Shown: positions 21,936-33,500 of the stretch, piece by piece
Numbering within the stretch: position 1 is the first letter of the stretch
Layout of the letters: the number at the start of each line of letters is the position of its first letter
Origin: Chrysophaeum taylorii
Taxonomy: Eukaryota; Sar; Pelagophyceae; Pelagomonadales; Pelagomonadaceae
NCBI GenBank assembly: GCA_029834535.1
Contig: JAQMWT010000037.1
Span: 62,001 to 126,000 of the forward strand
Reading direction: 5' to 3'
DNA length: 64,000 nucleotides
Translations under genes and position numbers: made by a program
The notes under the pieces: model-generated
What the model saw: only the letters and a program-made list of their open reading frames with translations
Databases searched by the model: none
Told to the model about the DNA's origin: nothing

Positions 21936-22294
21936 CCCACGGCGCTGGGATTAGCCTACGCCCCATATGCATTGTAGTCAGTAGTTACCTGGTATCTTCT
22001 CGTTGGGTTTGTTGTTTTGTTGCTGATATTTTTTTTTCTCTTGTCGACCGACCCACGGCACACGAACTTTTTAGTGGTGGATGATGATTGGGCGCGCCTC
22101 GTATAAAAGAAGAAGAACAAGAAGAATAAAAGGGGTCGTCGTCGTCGTCGCGCAAATGTATGTACGCCCACAGCGTTTCGAAGAAAGACCATCATCATCT
22201 ACTATATCTGGAGGCAGAAAAAAAAAAAAAAAAACTCCCACCCCCCACTCCTCAGACGTCCTCGTTATCGAGATTCGAGCAAATAAAAAAAAAA

Positions 22295-23773
22295 TCAGAA
22301 GCACTTGCGGTGAACAATGGAGGGGCCAGCCTTTTCGTACTCCTCTTTGTAGATCCAGAGCGTCTGGAAAGAGGCGAGGCTGGCGAGGATGGAGCCGCCA
22401 ATCCAGACGGAGTACTTTCGCTCGGGGGGCGCGGCGACTTTGACGGTGATGGTTTCGGGGGCGAGGATGGATATTTCGCGGTGTAGTCTCTCGGCGAGGC
22501 CCGGGAAGCAGGAGGTACCTCCGCTCAAAATGATGTTGTCGTACATTTGGTGTCTGGTGTCGACGTCGCACTTGACGATAGTGGAAAAGGCGCACTCGTG
22601 AATGCCCGGGGACTCCTTGCCGATGAGCGCGGGGCGGAACAAGACCTCGGGGCATCGGAAGCGTTCGTTTCCGACGACGATGATGTTGCCGTCGGGGAGT
22701 TCGTAGTGCTTCTCCAGCGCGGACGAGCCGTTGACGGACGCCCACGCGAGTTCCTTGTCGTAGTCGAGCGCGACGTAGGCGAATTTTTCCTTGATGTCGC
22801 GGACGATCTCGCGCTCGGCGGTAGTGGTGAACGCGTAGCCGCGCTCGGTCAAAATTTTGGTCAAGTAGTCGGTCAACTCTCGACCCGCAAAGTCGAGCCG
22901 ATTTATGGCGTGAGGAAACACGTGACCTTCGTAGATTGGTACTACGTGCGTGACGCCGTCGCCCGAGTCGACGACGCAGCCCGTCGTCCTGCCCGAGGCG
23001 TACAACGACAAGACGGCCTGGACCTGGACTGACATGGCGGGCGCGTCGAAGGTGTCGAAGACGATCTCGAGCATCTTCTCCCGGTTCGCCTTGGGGTTGA
23101 GGGGTGCTTCCGTGAGGAGAATAGGGTGTTCCTCGGGCGCGACTCTCATCTCGTTGAAGAAGGCGTGGTGCCATATCTTCTCCATGTCGGCCCAGTTCGT
23201 GACGATTCCGTGCTCCACCGGGTACGCCAGAATCAACATACCTCTCTTTTCTTGAGCTTCGTCGCCGACGTACGCGTCCTTGTGGTCCATGCCAAACATG
23301 ATACCCGGGTGTTTGGCCCGCCCGACGATGCACGGAAAGACGGCGCGGGGTGCCTCGTCGCCCGAGAAACCACACTTGCAGTTCCCAGAACCGTTGTCGA
23401 TCACGAGGGCCTGCACGAACTCTTCCTCTTCGTCGTCGTAGTAGTAGCCCTCCGTCGGTCCGGCCTCCGACGCCTCGTTGTATACCCCCCCCAAGGGCTC
23501 TTCTTCGTTCACTTCCAGTTCCTCGACGCAAAGTAAACTCTCCGAGCCGCCGCCGCCGCCGCCGCTTGGAAGGTCGTCCGCACCACCACCAGCAAGTCGT
23601 CTCTCCTCCTCCTCCTCCTCATCATCATCATCATCATCAGGAAATTCGGATTCGGATTCGGGGGGGACGCCGCAGCACACTTCGTCGTCGTCGTCGTCGT
23701 CGTCGGGGTCGACGCAAAAGCCCTCGTCGTCCTCCTCCTCACATTGGGCGATGGACCTCGAGGCGTGGCGCAT
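22295..23773 (-). CDS. Actin with a ~115-residue acidic N-terminal extension
   Basis: From about residue 118 to 492 this is a full-length actin. It has the nucleotide-binding [82 protein letters not shown] and the KCF end. The actin part (~375 aa) has the usual length. Upstream in the same frame, with no internal Met, are ~115 residues rich in Asp, Glu and Gly, including poly-Asp, poly-Glu and poly-Gly runs. Either the extension is translated, or a short first exon is spliced to the actin body. A potential donor (gtgagg) lies just after the first ten codons, so an intron of ~330 bp is possible. Some substitutions ([21 protein letters not shown]) mark it as a divergent conventional actin rather than an ARP. 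Confidence 0.9.
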   Translation of the reverse strand: MRHASRSIAQCEEEDDEGFCVDPDDDDDDDEVCCGVPPESESEFPDDDDDDEEEEEERRLAGGGADDLPSGGGGGGSESLLCVEELEVNEEEPLGGVYNEASEAGPTEGYYYDDEEEEFVQALVIDNGSGNCKCGFSGDEAPRAVFPCIVGRAKHPGIMFGMDHKDAYVGDEAQEKRGMLILAYPVEHGIVTNWADMEKIWHHAFFNEMRVAPEEHPILLTEAPLNPKANREKMLEIVFDTFDAPAMSVQVQAVLSLYASGRTTGCVVDSGDGVTHVVPIYEGHVFPHAINRLDFAGRELTDYLTKILTERGYAFTTTAEREIVRDIKEKFAYVALDYDKELAWASVNGSSALEKHYELPDGNIIVVGNERFRCPEVLFRPALIGKESPGIHECAFSTIVKCDVDTRHQMYDNIILSGGTSCFPGLAERLHREISILAPETITVKVAAPPERKYSVWIGGSILASLASFQTLWIYKEEYEKAGPSIVHRKCF

Positions 23774-23823
23774 GTGTCTGTGTGATGGCGGCGGTAATTA
23801 TAACTTTTTTCTAACGGCCATTA

Positions 23824-24867
23824 TCATTCATTCGCAAAAGGGGGGCGGCGGCGACGCCAGTAGGAGGCGAGTGCCCCCCCCAGGAGGGAGTGGCAGCAGG
23901 CCGACAACCCCCCAGGGAGGGCCGCGCGCGACGCGGCAGCGAGATCGTGGGGAAAGAGGGAGGCCGCCAGGACGGCGGCGAGGGCCGAGTTCTGCATCCC
24001 GACCTCGATACTGATGGCGCGGCGGGAGGGGGGGTCTTGGATGCGGAGGACGTAACTCGCGACAACGTAGCCCAAGGCGAAGCCCGAGGCGTGGAGCGCG
24101 AGAAGGGAGAGGGCCACTCTGGCGGTGAGGGCCGCGGTGAGCGCGGGTGCGAGGCGTGCGTCCGCGACGACGCGCGAGACGATCGCGGCGATGAGGACCG
24201 AACTGACGGCGGGAGCGACGGCTTTCACGAGAGCCGCGGGCTTGGGTGGGGCCGTTTCGTTAAAGGCGACGCCGAGGAGCGTGGGGACGACGAGGGTTTG
24301 GAGCATGGGCCGGTACAGGAGGCGCGAGGGAATCTCGACGGCGCCGAGTCCGTATCCGAGGCGTCGCGCTAACGCGGGCGTCGCGAGGCCGGCGCAAAGC
24401 GTCGAGGTCGCCGTCATCGCGATCGAGAGACCGACGTCGCCCTTGGCGACGAGCGTGACGACGTTGGAGGCCGCGCCGCCGGGGCAGCACCCGACCAACA
24501 GCATTCCGGCGGCTACGTCGGGGTGACTTTGGACGCAGAGCGACGCGGCCTTGGCCAACGACGGCATCACCGTGTACTGCGCGCACACGCCCCCCAGCAA
24601 GGCTCGAGGCCGCCGCACGAGGGCGGACGTTATGTCGTTGCGGCTGAGGCCGGCCCCGGCGCAGAACATCGCCACGCTCAACGCGTTGCTCACCGACGGC
24701 TGCCCCGCGAGGACGTGCGTCGAGACGGCGTGCGGCCAGGCCCACCCCGCTGCGGCCGCGCCGGCGACGACCCAGGCGAACTGCGAGGACAGCCCCTCGA
24801 GGACTCGTTGCCGCGGCGGCGGAGCCGGCGCCAGGAGGAGAAGAGCGGTCGGCAGCGCGAGGAACAT
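23824..24867 (-). CDS. Bile acid:sodium symporter (BASS) family transporter
   Basis: A 347-aa multi-helix membrane protein. The start is placed at 24867 (Met-Phe-Leu-Ala-Leu), because the longer frame would run into the divergent SGT1 gene. Family signatures are LLVGCCPGGAASNVVTLVAK, with the GDVGLSIAMT that follows, and near the C-terminus SIEVGMQNSALA. These are the Na+-binding crossover motifs of BASS proteins. Plant and algal BASS members carry organic acids such as pyruvate or 2-keto acids across the plastid envelope or sodium-linked organic anions across other membranes. Substrate and location here are not determined. The hydrophobic start could be a signal or transit sequence. Its 3' end lies 50 bp from the actin start codon. 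Confidence 0.85.
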   Translation of the reverse strand: MFLALPTALLLLAPAPPPRQRVLEGLSSQFAWVVAGAAAAGWAWPHAVSTHVLAGQPSVSNALSVAMFCAGAGLSRNDITSALVRRPRALLGGVCAQYTVMPSLAKAASLCVQSHPDVAAGMLLVGCCPGGAASNVVTLVAKGDVGLSIAMTATSTLCAGLATPALARRLGYGLGAVEIPSRLLYRPMLQTLVVPTLLGVAFNETAPPKPAALVKAVAPAVSSVLIAAIVSRVVADARLAPALTAALTARVALSLLALHASGFALGYVVASYVLRIQDPPSRRAISIEVGMQNSALAAVLAASLFPHDLAAASRAALPGGLSACCHSLLGGALASYWRRRRPPFANE

Positions 24868-24931
24868 CAATTTGAGGGTAAGCGCTCGAGGGCGCGCGCA
24901 CCGGCCGGCGCGCGAATTCGATAGCAACAAG
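24868..24931. promoter_or_regulatory. Shared 64-bp divergent promoter (BASS / SGT1)
   Basis: Only 64 bp separate the proposed start codons of the minus-strand BASS gene and the plus-strand SGT1 gene. Both core promoters and 5' UTRs must therefore lie here or overlap the coding sequence of the neighbour. Confidence 0.5.
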
Positions 24932-26050
24932 ATGACGGACACACACCTGGCTTCCGCCAGCCAGCTCATGGTGGACGAACGGTACGAGGAGGCGATCGAG
25001 GCGTACGGGCGGAGTATCGAGTCGGAGCGGAGCACCGCGGCCCTCGCGGGGCGCGCCGCAGCCTTCCTCAAGCTCGGGCAGGCGACGGCGGCGCTGCAAG
25101 ACGCGAGCGCCGCGCTCGCGATTGACAGCGCGTACGAGCCCGCGCTGTACCGCAAGGGGCTCGCGTGCTTCGAGCTAGACGAGTACGAGAGTGCCGTGGC
25201 GGCGCTTCGGCAGGGGCTCGCGCTCGCCGGTGGTCCGGTGGCAGAGAGGCGAAAATATAATCAGTGGATCCGCAAGTGTGAGGCGGAGATCGAGGAGGAG
25301 GAGGAGGAGGAGGAGGAAGAACAAGAGGCAGCGCCACAACAACCGCCGGCGCCCATGGCCGTGGGGCCGGCGGTGCCGACGAGCAAGACGATCGCGAACA
25401 CGATCAAGTACCAGTATTATCAGTCGGACTCGGACGTGACTATCAGCGTGCTGGCGAAGAACGTGCCCGAGGAGCGCGCCACGGTGGTCATCGAGGAGAA
25501 GACGCTGCTCGTCAAGATCGTGACAGGCGAGGGCTACGAGATGACGGTCATAGCCGGCGAGCTGTATGATCCGGTGGTTCCGTCCGAGTGTTCGGTGAGG
25601 TACCTCCCCTCGAAGATCGAGATCAAGCTCAAGAAGAAGGAGAGCTTCAACTGGAACGACCTTTTGCTCGGGGATACCATCGGCGGCGACAAGCCCAAGA
25701 AACCCCAGGCCTTGCGCAACAAGCCGGCAGTCGTCACGGGGGCGCCGACGCCCTACGCGAGCGGTAAGAATTGGAACGCCATCGACCGGGAAATGGGCGA
25801 AGAACTCGAAAAAGACAAGCCCGAGGGCGAGGAAGCCCTCAACAAGCTCTTCCAGGACATTTACAGCAAGGCCACCCCAGAGACGCGCCGCGCGATGAAC
25901 AAGTCCTTCCAGACTTCTGGCGGCACCGTCCTCTCGACGAATTGGACCGAGGTCGAGAAGGCCGACTACGAGAAAGACCGCCAGGCACCCGCCGGCATGG
26001 TCTGGAAAAACTGGGAGGGCGAAAAACTCCCGCAGAAAGAGAACGACTAG
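24932..26050 (+). CDS. SGT1: SGT1 co-chaperone (TPR - CS - SGS)
   Basis: 372 aa from the ATG at 24932 (MTDTHLASASQLM), the first Met that gives the standard N-terminus. TPR repeats span ~1-115, for example AGRAAAFLKLGQATAALQDA. A poly-Glu linker follows at ~125. The CS domain (~160-245) begins IKYQYYQSDSDVTISVL, with TVVIEEKTLLVKI and the late strand PSKIEIKLKKKE. The SGS domain (~280-372) contains NWNAIDREMGEELEKDKPEG, ALNKLFQDIYSKATPETRRA and the end motif SFQTSGGTVLSTNW. SGT1 is an HSP90 co-chaperone that acts with SCF ubiquitin ligases and kinetochore or immune-receptor clients in the cytosol and nucleus. All three domains have normal order and length. Confidence 0.95.
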   Translation: MTDTHLASASQLMVDERYEEAIEAYGRSIESERSTAALAGRAAAFLKLGQATAALQDASAALAIDSAYEPALYRKGLACFELDEYESAVAALRQGLALAGGPVAERRKYNQWIRKCEAEIEEEEEEEEEEQEAAPQQPPAPMAVGPAVPTSKTIANTIKYQYYQSDSDVTISVLAKNVPEERATVVIEEKTLLVKIVTGEGYEMTVIAGELYDPVVPSECSVRYLPSKIEIKLKKKESFNWNDLLLGDTIGGDKPKKPQALRNKPAVVTGAPTPYASGKNWNAIDREMGEELEKDKPEGEEALNKLFQDIYSKATPETRRAMNKSFQTSGGTVLSTNWTEVEKADYEKDRQAPAGMVWKNWEGEKLPQKEND

Positions 26051-28401
26051 CGCCGCTGTTCAACTTTCATCTTCTCGATATATATCCGCCCATCACGCGC
26101 GCCGTTTTTCTTCTCAGCGCTTCCTTTCATTCACTCTTTTATTCGCACCAGCTCCGTCCGAATATTTAAAGCACCTGTTCGATTTGGTCCACAGCTTCAG
26201 GCCCGGGGGTGTATGTTGTGGAGGACTCAAAAGTATTTCCGCTGGGAAGCTCCTATATTTTTATAAGGCCGACCGACCGACCGACCTATCTCGCACGCGG
26301 ATAATAATCACAGATGGGTATAGTGAGCCCTGATCACCCCGCCCCCAGGAGCAGCGGGGGTCGGGATTCCAGAAGACAACAATTCTAGGATGCTTTCAAA
26401 GCCCCGTTGGTGCGAAGAAGACGACCCTAGCCAGCGCGACCGACGAGGTGGAGACGACGACAGTCCTCGCAACGAGATGGTTACGATCACGGGGTTTGCG
26501 ACGGCGGGCGTTGAGGCATCTCGACTCTTCGACGCGATCGCCGATGTCGCTCCGTCGCTGCTCGGCATTTTCAAATCCCGACTTTTGCCAACACCTTTGC
26601 GAAAGGCAGGCGTCGTGGCACGAGAACTCTTCGACGCAAGTGCGAAATCGGATCTACAAAGGGAGGGCGAGCTCAAAGGGCAAGGAGTTGCCAACATGGC
26701 GCCGCGAGTGAGAGCGCGAGCGAGAGCGCGAGCGAGAGCGCGAGTGAGAGCGCGAGCGAGAGCGCGAGCGAGAGCGCGAGTGAGAGCGCGAGTGAGAGCG
26801 CGAGTGAGAGCTCTCGCAAAAGGCGGCGACAGGCCGTCACAAGTCTTTGACGTGGTTTTTCTAACGCTGCTGGTTTAATGCAGCTGAACGACTTGAAGGC
26901 ACAGAAACTCGCCAAGATGACATGGAGCGGGTGAGAGCCGAATCTTTTTCAGCGTGCATCGATCTCAGGCATCTTCGATACACCGCTTCGCTAATTCCGG
27001 CGCTCGTTGACTGCGCTGTCGTTGTGGACTTTTAAGGGTGACATCACAACAACTCAACTCAAATCAAATCACCCCCTGCCCCAGACGCTGCGATGATCGT
27101 CTTCGAGGCCCACGGGAGGCGACCAAGACTCACCGAATGTGTGTGCCATCAGTACTCAAACTATTCTGATCGTCACCGAGAACTTCAAAACCTGACAACT
27201 ACAACGTGCGCGGTGACACCAAAAGTATCTATCGCGCTGATGACGAGGACGACGAAGCGACACGTCGCGGGTCACTTTCGCTCCCGCATACTTTTTTCGG
27301 GCGCCATCATCTTCAGGTTCGAAGAAGTTTTCACAACTGAGTTTTTTTTCCACCGCGCGCGGAATCTCACGCAGCGTGCCACGTCTTACGGTTGCGCAGA
27401 ACTGTGCATATTCAGGTGCCGTGCACCGTGCCGTGCCGCTTTTTTTTGAGGAAGTGCAAGGGCACGCGCTGTGCCGTGGCGCATCCGGATGCCAAAAGAA
27501 GAACTCGACACACGAACGAAGGGCCTCCGAAGTCTCCAACGAGCGCGTTTTTCGTACTTAACGTCCGTGCTCGTGCCGTGCCGCCTCATGAGACCGTGCC
27601 GTGCCCGATGTGTACTTCCTGATGGCACACCGCGGAATGTGACCTGCGCGACTTTCTTATTGTTCCGTGCTGAAATTGATTTCTTGGAGTGTGTGGCGAA
27701 GGAGACTTATGTTGTGGCAGTAACGAAGTCAACAACGGCAAGACGTAGGCGAGAATGCTAGATAGACTCACGAGGTGCGAGGGTGGCGAAGGGAGGAGTG
27801 GATGATGGAGCGAGGTGGTGGTGCTGAGGGCTCAGACGCTAGAGTTCTGACCATAGGGCAGATCCTTGGAGCTCCCAGTGCGTGCGCGACGCATAGCGCC
27901 TATTGTGGTGGATGGAGGGTACGTTGTTGAAGGTCAGCGACGGGACGCATGGCACATCGTGCGCGGAAGCAAGCCCGAGATGGGTATGGTGATGCTGAGC
28001 GTGCGGAAGAGGCGTGTCACAGTTGGGGGGGGAGTATGCACCGGTGACGTTGCGAGCACCCGTCTGTCGCCAATCATGATCAGCTAGGCGCCGCCCGAGC
28101 AACGTAGGGGACGCCTTTTTTGTACTACAAGTCCCGACGCTGATCATCTGATTACTTACTACTACTACGCCTGCCTCCTAAAAAGTAGGCCTTCGACAGT
28201 TCTCGTCTTTTTTTCTCTCGCTGTTTGGATTTTTTTTTTCGTTCGCTCCAGTCGCTGCTCGCGCACCCGCGCGAGCAATATACGAGCGAGACGCCACGTC
28301 GGTCTCCCAATGAGGCTGTCGCGCGTCCAATTCGAGAACACTTGCGTGCATGTCCTCAACAATACGGAAGAGCGCCGAAAAACGGTCGGGTCTACTCGTG
28401 T
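26051..28401. other. Intergenic between convergent SGT1 and LRR genes
   Basis: No domain-bearing frame is seen. It holds a 12-bp tandem repeat (separate entry), GACC-type repeats near 26272-26285 and several low-complexity Arg/Ala frames that are by-products of that repeat. Confidence 0.5.
26706..26811. repeat. Dodecamer tandem array gagagcgcgag(c/t)
   Basis: About nine copies of a 12-bp unit, differing only by c or t at one position. Because the unit is a multiple of three, all six frames stay open and give Arg/Ala/Val or Ser/Leu/Ala repeats that look like proteins but have no domain support. Confidence 0.9.
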
Positions 28402-29781
28402 TTATTTGAGAAATGCCGCGCAGGTTCGCGAGTCAAAGCAGAGATCGCGCGCGCGTCCGAGACGAGCCACGAGTCGACCATTCGCTCTCTCCAGGGCGGG
28501 GTTGTTATCGTTGACGCCGTCTTCTTGTTGTTCTTCTTCTTTTTCTCTCCGTCGGTCGCTCGGGACGTAGAGGCGTTGAAAGGCCATGGCCATTTTGAAC
28601 CGGCTAGCGTCGAAGTTGCGTTCGCGGCCGAGAGTGGCGGAGGGTGGTCCCGCGGCGGCGGCGAAGTCGAGGAGGTCGAGGTTCTCGAGACCGGCGGGGT
28701 AAGGGCCTGCATCGAGCTTGGGGTTGGAAGAGAGATCGAGGCAGCGGAGGTGTCGCAATCTCGCGAGAGAGGACGGCAAGATGCCGTCGATATCGTTCGA
28801 CGACAGGTTGAGGTCTTGGATCTCGGGCAAGCGTTCAGCGATATCGGCGGGGAGCGTGCCGCAAATTCTATTCGCCTGAAGGAGGAGCACCCGGAGCGCG
28901 GTTCGCCGGCATGGTAGCAGAGCGTCCAGAGTGCACGCGAGTTTGTTATGGTTCGCGCGAAGTTCGACGAGTGCGGCGGGAAGGTGCTGCGAAAAAGCCG
29001 TTATGCCGTTCTGCGAGGCGTCGAGGAGCGTCAAGCGGGCACACTGAGAGCACTCAAGGCGACCGGTCAAGCGGTTGTCTGCGACGAGCACCGTCACGAC
29101 CGACGGCGAGAGGATGACGCGCCCGTCCAAGAGGTTACCAGAGACGTCGATACGTTCGACGCCGGAGAGCTCGGGCAGGGGTCCCGACAGCCGGTTGCGC
29201 GAGAGGTCCAATTTTCGAAGTGCCGGGAGCCTTGTTGCAAAATCCAGCGTGCCTCGAAGTTGGTTCGCGGCGCAACTCAGCTCGACGAGCGACGCCGGCA
29301 TTTTATTGCCGATACCCTCGAGGTCGTTGTAGTCGAGGCGACAGGTGCGAAGGCGTTTGAGCGCGTCAATTGATGGAAAGTTTCCGACGAGGTTGTTCTT
29401 TGCGAGCTCGAGCGCCTCGACCGAGCCACCCACCATCCCGACCCCCTCCCAGAACCTTGGCTGGATCGCAAAGTAGGGCACCGCGCGCTGTCTGCGAGTC
29501 CCCGCGCGCCCCACCCATCCGCCGCGCCTATGCCACCCATACCCGCCCGTCGCCTCGAAGATCGACACCAGTGTCTCGCGCTCGGTTTGGTCGACCTCAA
29601 GTTTTGATTCCGCGTGTCCGGTAAGCTCCCGCACCCGATTCGCAAAATGCACGACGTCGGCCTCGGCGTTGAGCCGATCATCCCGTGTCGACTTGGCGCT
29701 TTTCCGAACTTCTGATGCTCTTTGTTTCGCGCTCCACGACTCCATCGCAGCTTCGACGATGGCTTCTTCTTTTGAGCACAT
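28402..29781 (-). CDS. Leucine-rich-repeat protein
   Basis: 459 aa. A charged helical N-terminus (~1-75) is followed by an LRR N-cap-like segment (ETLVSIFEATGGYGW) typical of plant and stramenopile LRRs. About ten repeats then run from ~110 to 385, such as LRKLDLSRNRLSGPLPELSG, LLDASQNGITAFSQHLPA and IQDLNLSSNDIDGILPSSLA. The consensus LxxLxLxxNxLxGxLP is the plant-specific class. No signal peptide, transmembrane helix or kinase domain is visible, so it is probably an intracellular LRR protein or a fragment of a larger one. The partner is unknown. The C-terminal ~60 residues are charged and disordered. Confidence 0.8.
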   Translation of the reverse strand: MCSKEEAIVEAAMESWSAKQRASEVRKSAKSTRDDRLNAEADVVHFANRVRELTGHAESKLEVDQTERETLVSIFEATGGYGWHRRGGWVGRAGTRRQRAVPYFAIQPRFWEGVGMVGGSVEALELAKNNLVGNFPSIDALKRLRTCRLDYNDLEGIGNKMPASLVELSCAANQLRGTLDFATRLPALRKLDLSRNRLSGPLPELSGVERIDVSGNLLDGRVILSPSVVTVLVADNRLTGRLECSQCARLTLLDASQNGITAFSQHLPAALVELRANHNKLACTLDALLPCRRTALRVLLLQANRICGTLPADIAERLPEIQDLNLSSNDIDGILPSSLARLRHLRCLDLSSNPKLDAGPYPAGLENLDLLDFAAAAGPPSATLGRERNFDASRFKMAMAFQRLYVPSDRRREKEEEQQEDGVNDNNPALERANGRLVARLGRARDLCFDSRTCAAFLK

Positions 29782-30534
29782 CGAACAACAACAACAACAA
29801 CAACATAAAAGACTTATTATTATCAGTCTTTTGATCGATGACGTCCGTTCAAAGACCTCACGTCCGTTGTACGTGAACCCGAAACAAATTTAGGATTTGC
29901 GTGCGCATAGCTCTCTGATGACTGAGAAGAAGAAGAAGAAGAAGAAGAAAACACCGGCAAGGGGAAAGTCGGGGAGCCACCGGAGCAAGGCATAGGGGTT
30001 CCATGGAGCCAACTACGCCGTCCACACCGAGGCAGGAGGTAAGTTGCGCTGCTGCTTCCCCCAGACGTCGTGGTCGCCTACCCAACGCGGGAGGAACGCA
30101 AGAGAAGAAGGGGCGGAGAGTATATAGATAGAGGGGAGGGGGAGTGTCGACGACGCGTGGTGATCATCAGTCGCGAGGTCGGGGCCTATACATAGTGCGA
30201 AGGCCGTCCGACGGAGACGTAAGCGCAGTTCATTCGTTGGTTCGTAGTGGGTGCCTTGAAATAGAAGAGATAAAGACACTCGAAGCTTGTTGAAAGGTGG
30301 TACTTAAATCGAGGAGTAGGAGAAGATAAGAGTGTCATCGGAGACGAGTTCTTTTTCGTCGTCGACGAGGCCGAGTTAATTTTTGGTCAGTCAGTCAGTC
30401 AGTCACTCGCGGCCGAGACGAGAGCTAGTCGTGTCGTTCGAAGACGCAGCGCGTGACGTCGATGAGGCCGGCGTCGAAGCCCGCCTCGCACCTGTTTTGC
30501 AGAGAATGGATTCCGGAAAAAAAAAAGAATAGTC
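29782..30534. other. Intergenic, simple repeats only
   Basis: Contains ACA repeats at 29785-29804, GAA repeats at 29924-29949 and a GTCA run at 30386-30405. No gene is supported. It should hold the promoter of the LRR gene and the 3' region of the cyclopropane-synthase fusion, both on the minus strand. Confidence 0.5.
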
Positions 30535-33500
30535 TCACCAGGCGAGGTAGAATTCGAAGACGCGGCGGGTGCGCGCGGAGGCGGCCGAGACGGGCATCGC
30601 GTCGAGGTTGTGACGCCAGGCCCTGAGGGTCCTGGCGTAGTCGAGTCCGGTCGCTTCGGAATAGACGCAGCGAAGACCCGCGGAGCGGAATTCGTCGTAA
30701 ACGTGCTCGAGGTAGGGAAGCTGCTGGTCGGGGAAGATGTAGGTCTGGACGAAGGTGGACGGCGGGCGGTGCGCTTTCTGTCGGATGGAGGGGTTGCGCG
30801 AGGCGTAGCCGTGGATAATCTGAAAGACGGCGCGGCCTCGAGGTTTGAGGTGATCAGCGACGGAGTGCGCGAAGGAGCGGTACTGATCGAAATGGAGGGC
30901 TTCGATGGCCTCGACGCAGGTGACGATGTCGAAGCGGCCGAGGTCGGTAGGGGGGACCAGCATGTCGCCGAGGACGACGGTCGCGTCGAGACCCTGGAGC
31001 CTGTCCATCGCGCCCGCCTGCATTAGCGTCGAGTTCGTGAGACCGACCGCGCGCAGGCCGCGAAGTGCCGCCTCGCGGACGAGTTCTCCGTAGCCGCACC
31101 CGAGGTCGAGGAGGCGCTTGCCGGGAGCGCCGGCGCCGAGTTCTATAACGCGGAGGACCTTGCGGTGCTGAGCTCGGTCGAGATCTCCGTCCTCGTCGCC
31201 CCGCGACCACCAGTCTTCGGTCCCTTCCGGCTCGGGCTTGGTCGAAGTGGTGGTCGTCGTCGTCTTGCGCCAGAGGGCCGAGGTGTAGACCATGGTGTTG
31301 CCGAGCATGTGCTTGAAGAGGTCTTCGTCGCGGTCGTAGTGAGCCGAAATGGACGCCTTGCGACCCTCGACGGTGTCGAACGAGAAGGTGGCCTCGACCG
31401 CGCGGGTGCAGAGCCTGCCGACGAGGGAGGTCGCGTCGGTGAGGTCGCCGTAGGCGCGGGCGGTGGCGCGGAGGACGCGGGCGAGGTCGTCGGTTGTTCG
31501 GGTCGTCCAGGCCTCCTCGACGTAGCCCTCGCCCAATCCGACGTCGCCGCGGGCGAGGACGAGGGACGTAGCGCGCCGAGGGTACTTGACGTCGACGCGT
31601 CGCGCGAGGCCGCGGCGGCCGAGGAAGTCCTCGACGAGGCGGCACGCATACCGCGGGAGGACGCGGTCCCAGCATTTGCGCCAGAGCGAGGCGAACCAGT
31701 ACGCGTTGGTCGCGATCGCGAGGAGGATCGTAAAAGGCGTGAGCCAGACGGCGAACGCGGGGACGGATCCGGAGTTGGACGCTCGGAGGTAGGCGGGGAA
31801 GCGCCAGTACGTCGCGAAGGCAAAGCCGAAGGAGAGAAGCAAGACCCTCGAAAGGCCAAAGGTGAGGACGAAGGCAAGGAAAACGGGGACGTTCGCGGGA
31901 TATAGAGAATGGAGGTATAAGAAAACGGTCGAAAATTCGCCGGAAACGAGGTAGACGAAATCGTGGGAATATATTTTAAATCTCGCGTTGACGAAGGAGG
32001 CGAGCCAGAATATGACGTGGTGGGCGAAGATGAGGGGAGTGTACTGGAGAAAGGGTCTTTCGGCCGGGCCTAACACTACGGCGCCGAAGACGACGTCGTG
32101 CGCGACGTAGCCTCGAAACGCGTCGTTCGCGATCGCGACGCTCTGGTCGTCAAAGGGAACGCGCGCCGTTTTGTGGAAGATCTTTGAGGCATGGAAGACC
32201 GCAAACAAGGTCATCGCGATGGCGTGGACGAGGCCCAACACGGTCATGGCGCGCTTGTGGGCGTCGAGGTCGCGATCGTGGCGGTATCCGACGCGCCGCG
32301 GCGCGGCGACGGCGGCGACGTGCTCGGACCGCGCGACGACGGCGAGGCGCGCGGCGAGCCAAAATAAGGTCCAGCCCGCGAGGAGTCTGGTGTTGACGAG
32401 GTAGGGCGTCAACAGCAGCATCGCGTCGGCGGCTATTCGGGTGGATCTCGACAGGGGCGACGCGCCGAGCGCGAGGTGAGCGCCGAGCTGGACGAGAGCG
32501 GTTCTGGGTTTGGGGGATGCTTTGAGAGCTGCGCCGAAGAGTCCCTGGGAAATCAAGAGGATATCGATGCGCCACTCGCGCGAGACGGTCGCGAGGGTCG
32601 CGAGGGCCCAGAGCGCGACGAGCCGGAGCTGGTGGACCGAGGGCCGGGCCGCGCAGACCGCGAGCGTCGCGAACAACGTCGCTCGGCAGACGCGGGCCGT
32701 CACGCCGCCGCCGGCGGCGGCGGTGGCGGCGGAAGGGGTGTAGGAAAAGAAAGGTCGGCGGCGCGTCGCGACGACGCGGTAGAACATGCGCGCGTAGACC
32801 TCCGCGAAGGCTATCGGAGAGCCCAACTTGTGAAGCAACCACCACCTCTCGTCCGCGGCGAGTTTCATCGTCGTGGCGAAAATAACGACGCGACGGCGCT
32901 TCCTTTGCTCCTGGACGAGTCTCACGGTGAGGGTCTTGGAGGAGGCCTCTCCGACTTGGAATTCGTAAAAAAACTTGTTGTTATCATCCTCGTCTTCGCC
33001 TTCGTTGTTGGGAGGAGCGTGGGCGGGCGAGACGTGCATTTTTTTGGGAGCGCGGTGGGCCGTCCCGAGCCAACCGTAGACGACGGCTTCGCCGTAGGGC
33101 GTGTTGTGGACTTCCACGAGGTGGCCAATAACCTTGGCGCCGTCGAGCTCGTCGTACACGAGGCACCAGGTCAGGGGGTTAAACGCCGCGAGCCACGAGA
33201 AGGCGCGCGGCGCGGCCACGACGTCGACGCGCCCGACGGGATAGACCCCGGTTTCCCTCAAAAAGGTGTCGCGAACGTCCGCGTTCCGGATGGGCTCGCG
33301 GGTCGAGGGGGACCCCCGACACAGGCCCGGGTGGTCGGCGGGCACGACGCCGCGCGGCGCGTGGGATGCCTCGAACCGAACCATCGCGAACCTCGAACGA
33401 AACGCGACGTTGTCCGAATCGACGTGCGAGAGCTCGGCCGTCACGGGCGTCGGCGGCAGCGGAGTCCGCGCGTCGGGCCGCGCGGCCCGGATCGAGGGAT

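Noticed and set aside
22071-23531. 486-aa minus-strand frame overlapping actin
   Set aside because: A shifted frame of the actin gene, Arg-rich, without any motif.
26690-26880. Arg/Ala-repeat protein over the dodecamer array
   Set aside because: Open only because the 12-bp repeat is a multiple of three; present in several frames on both strands.
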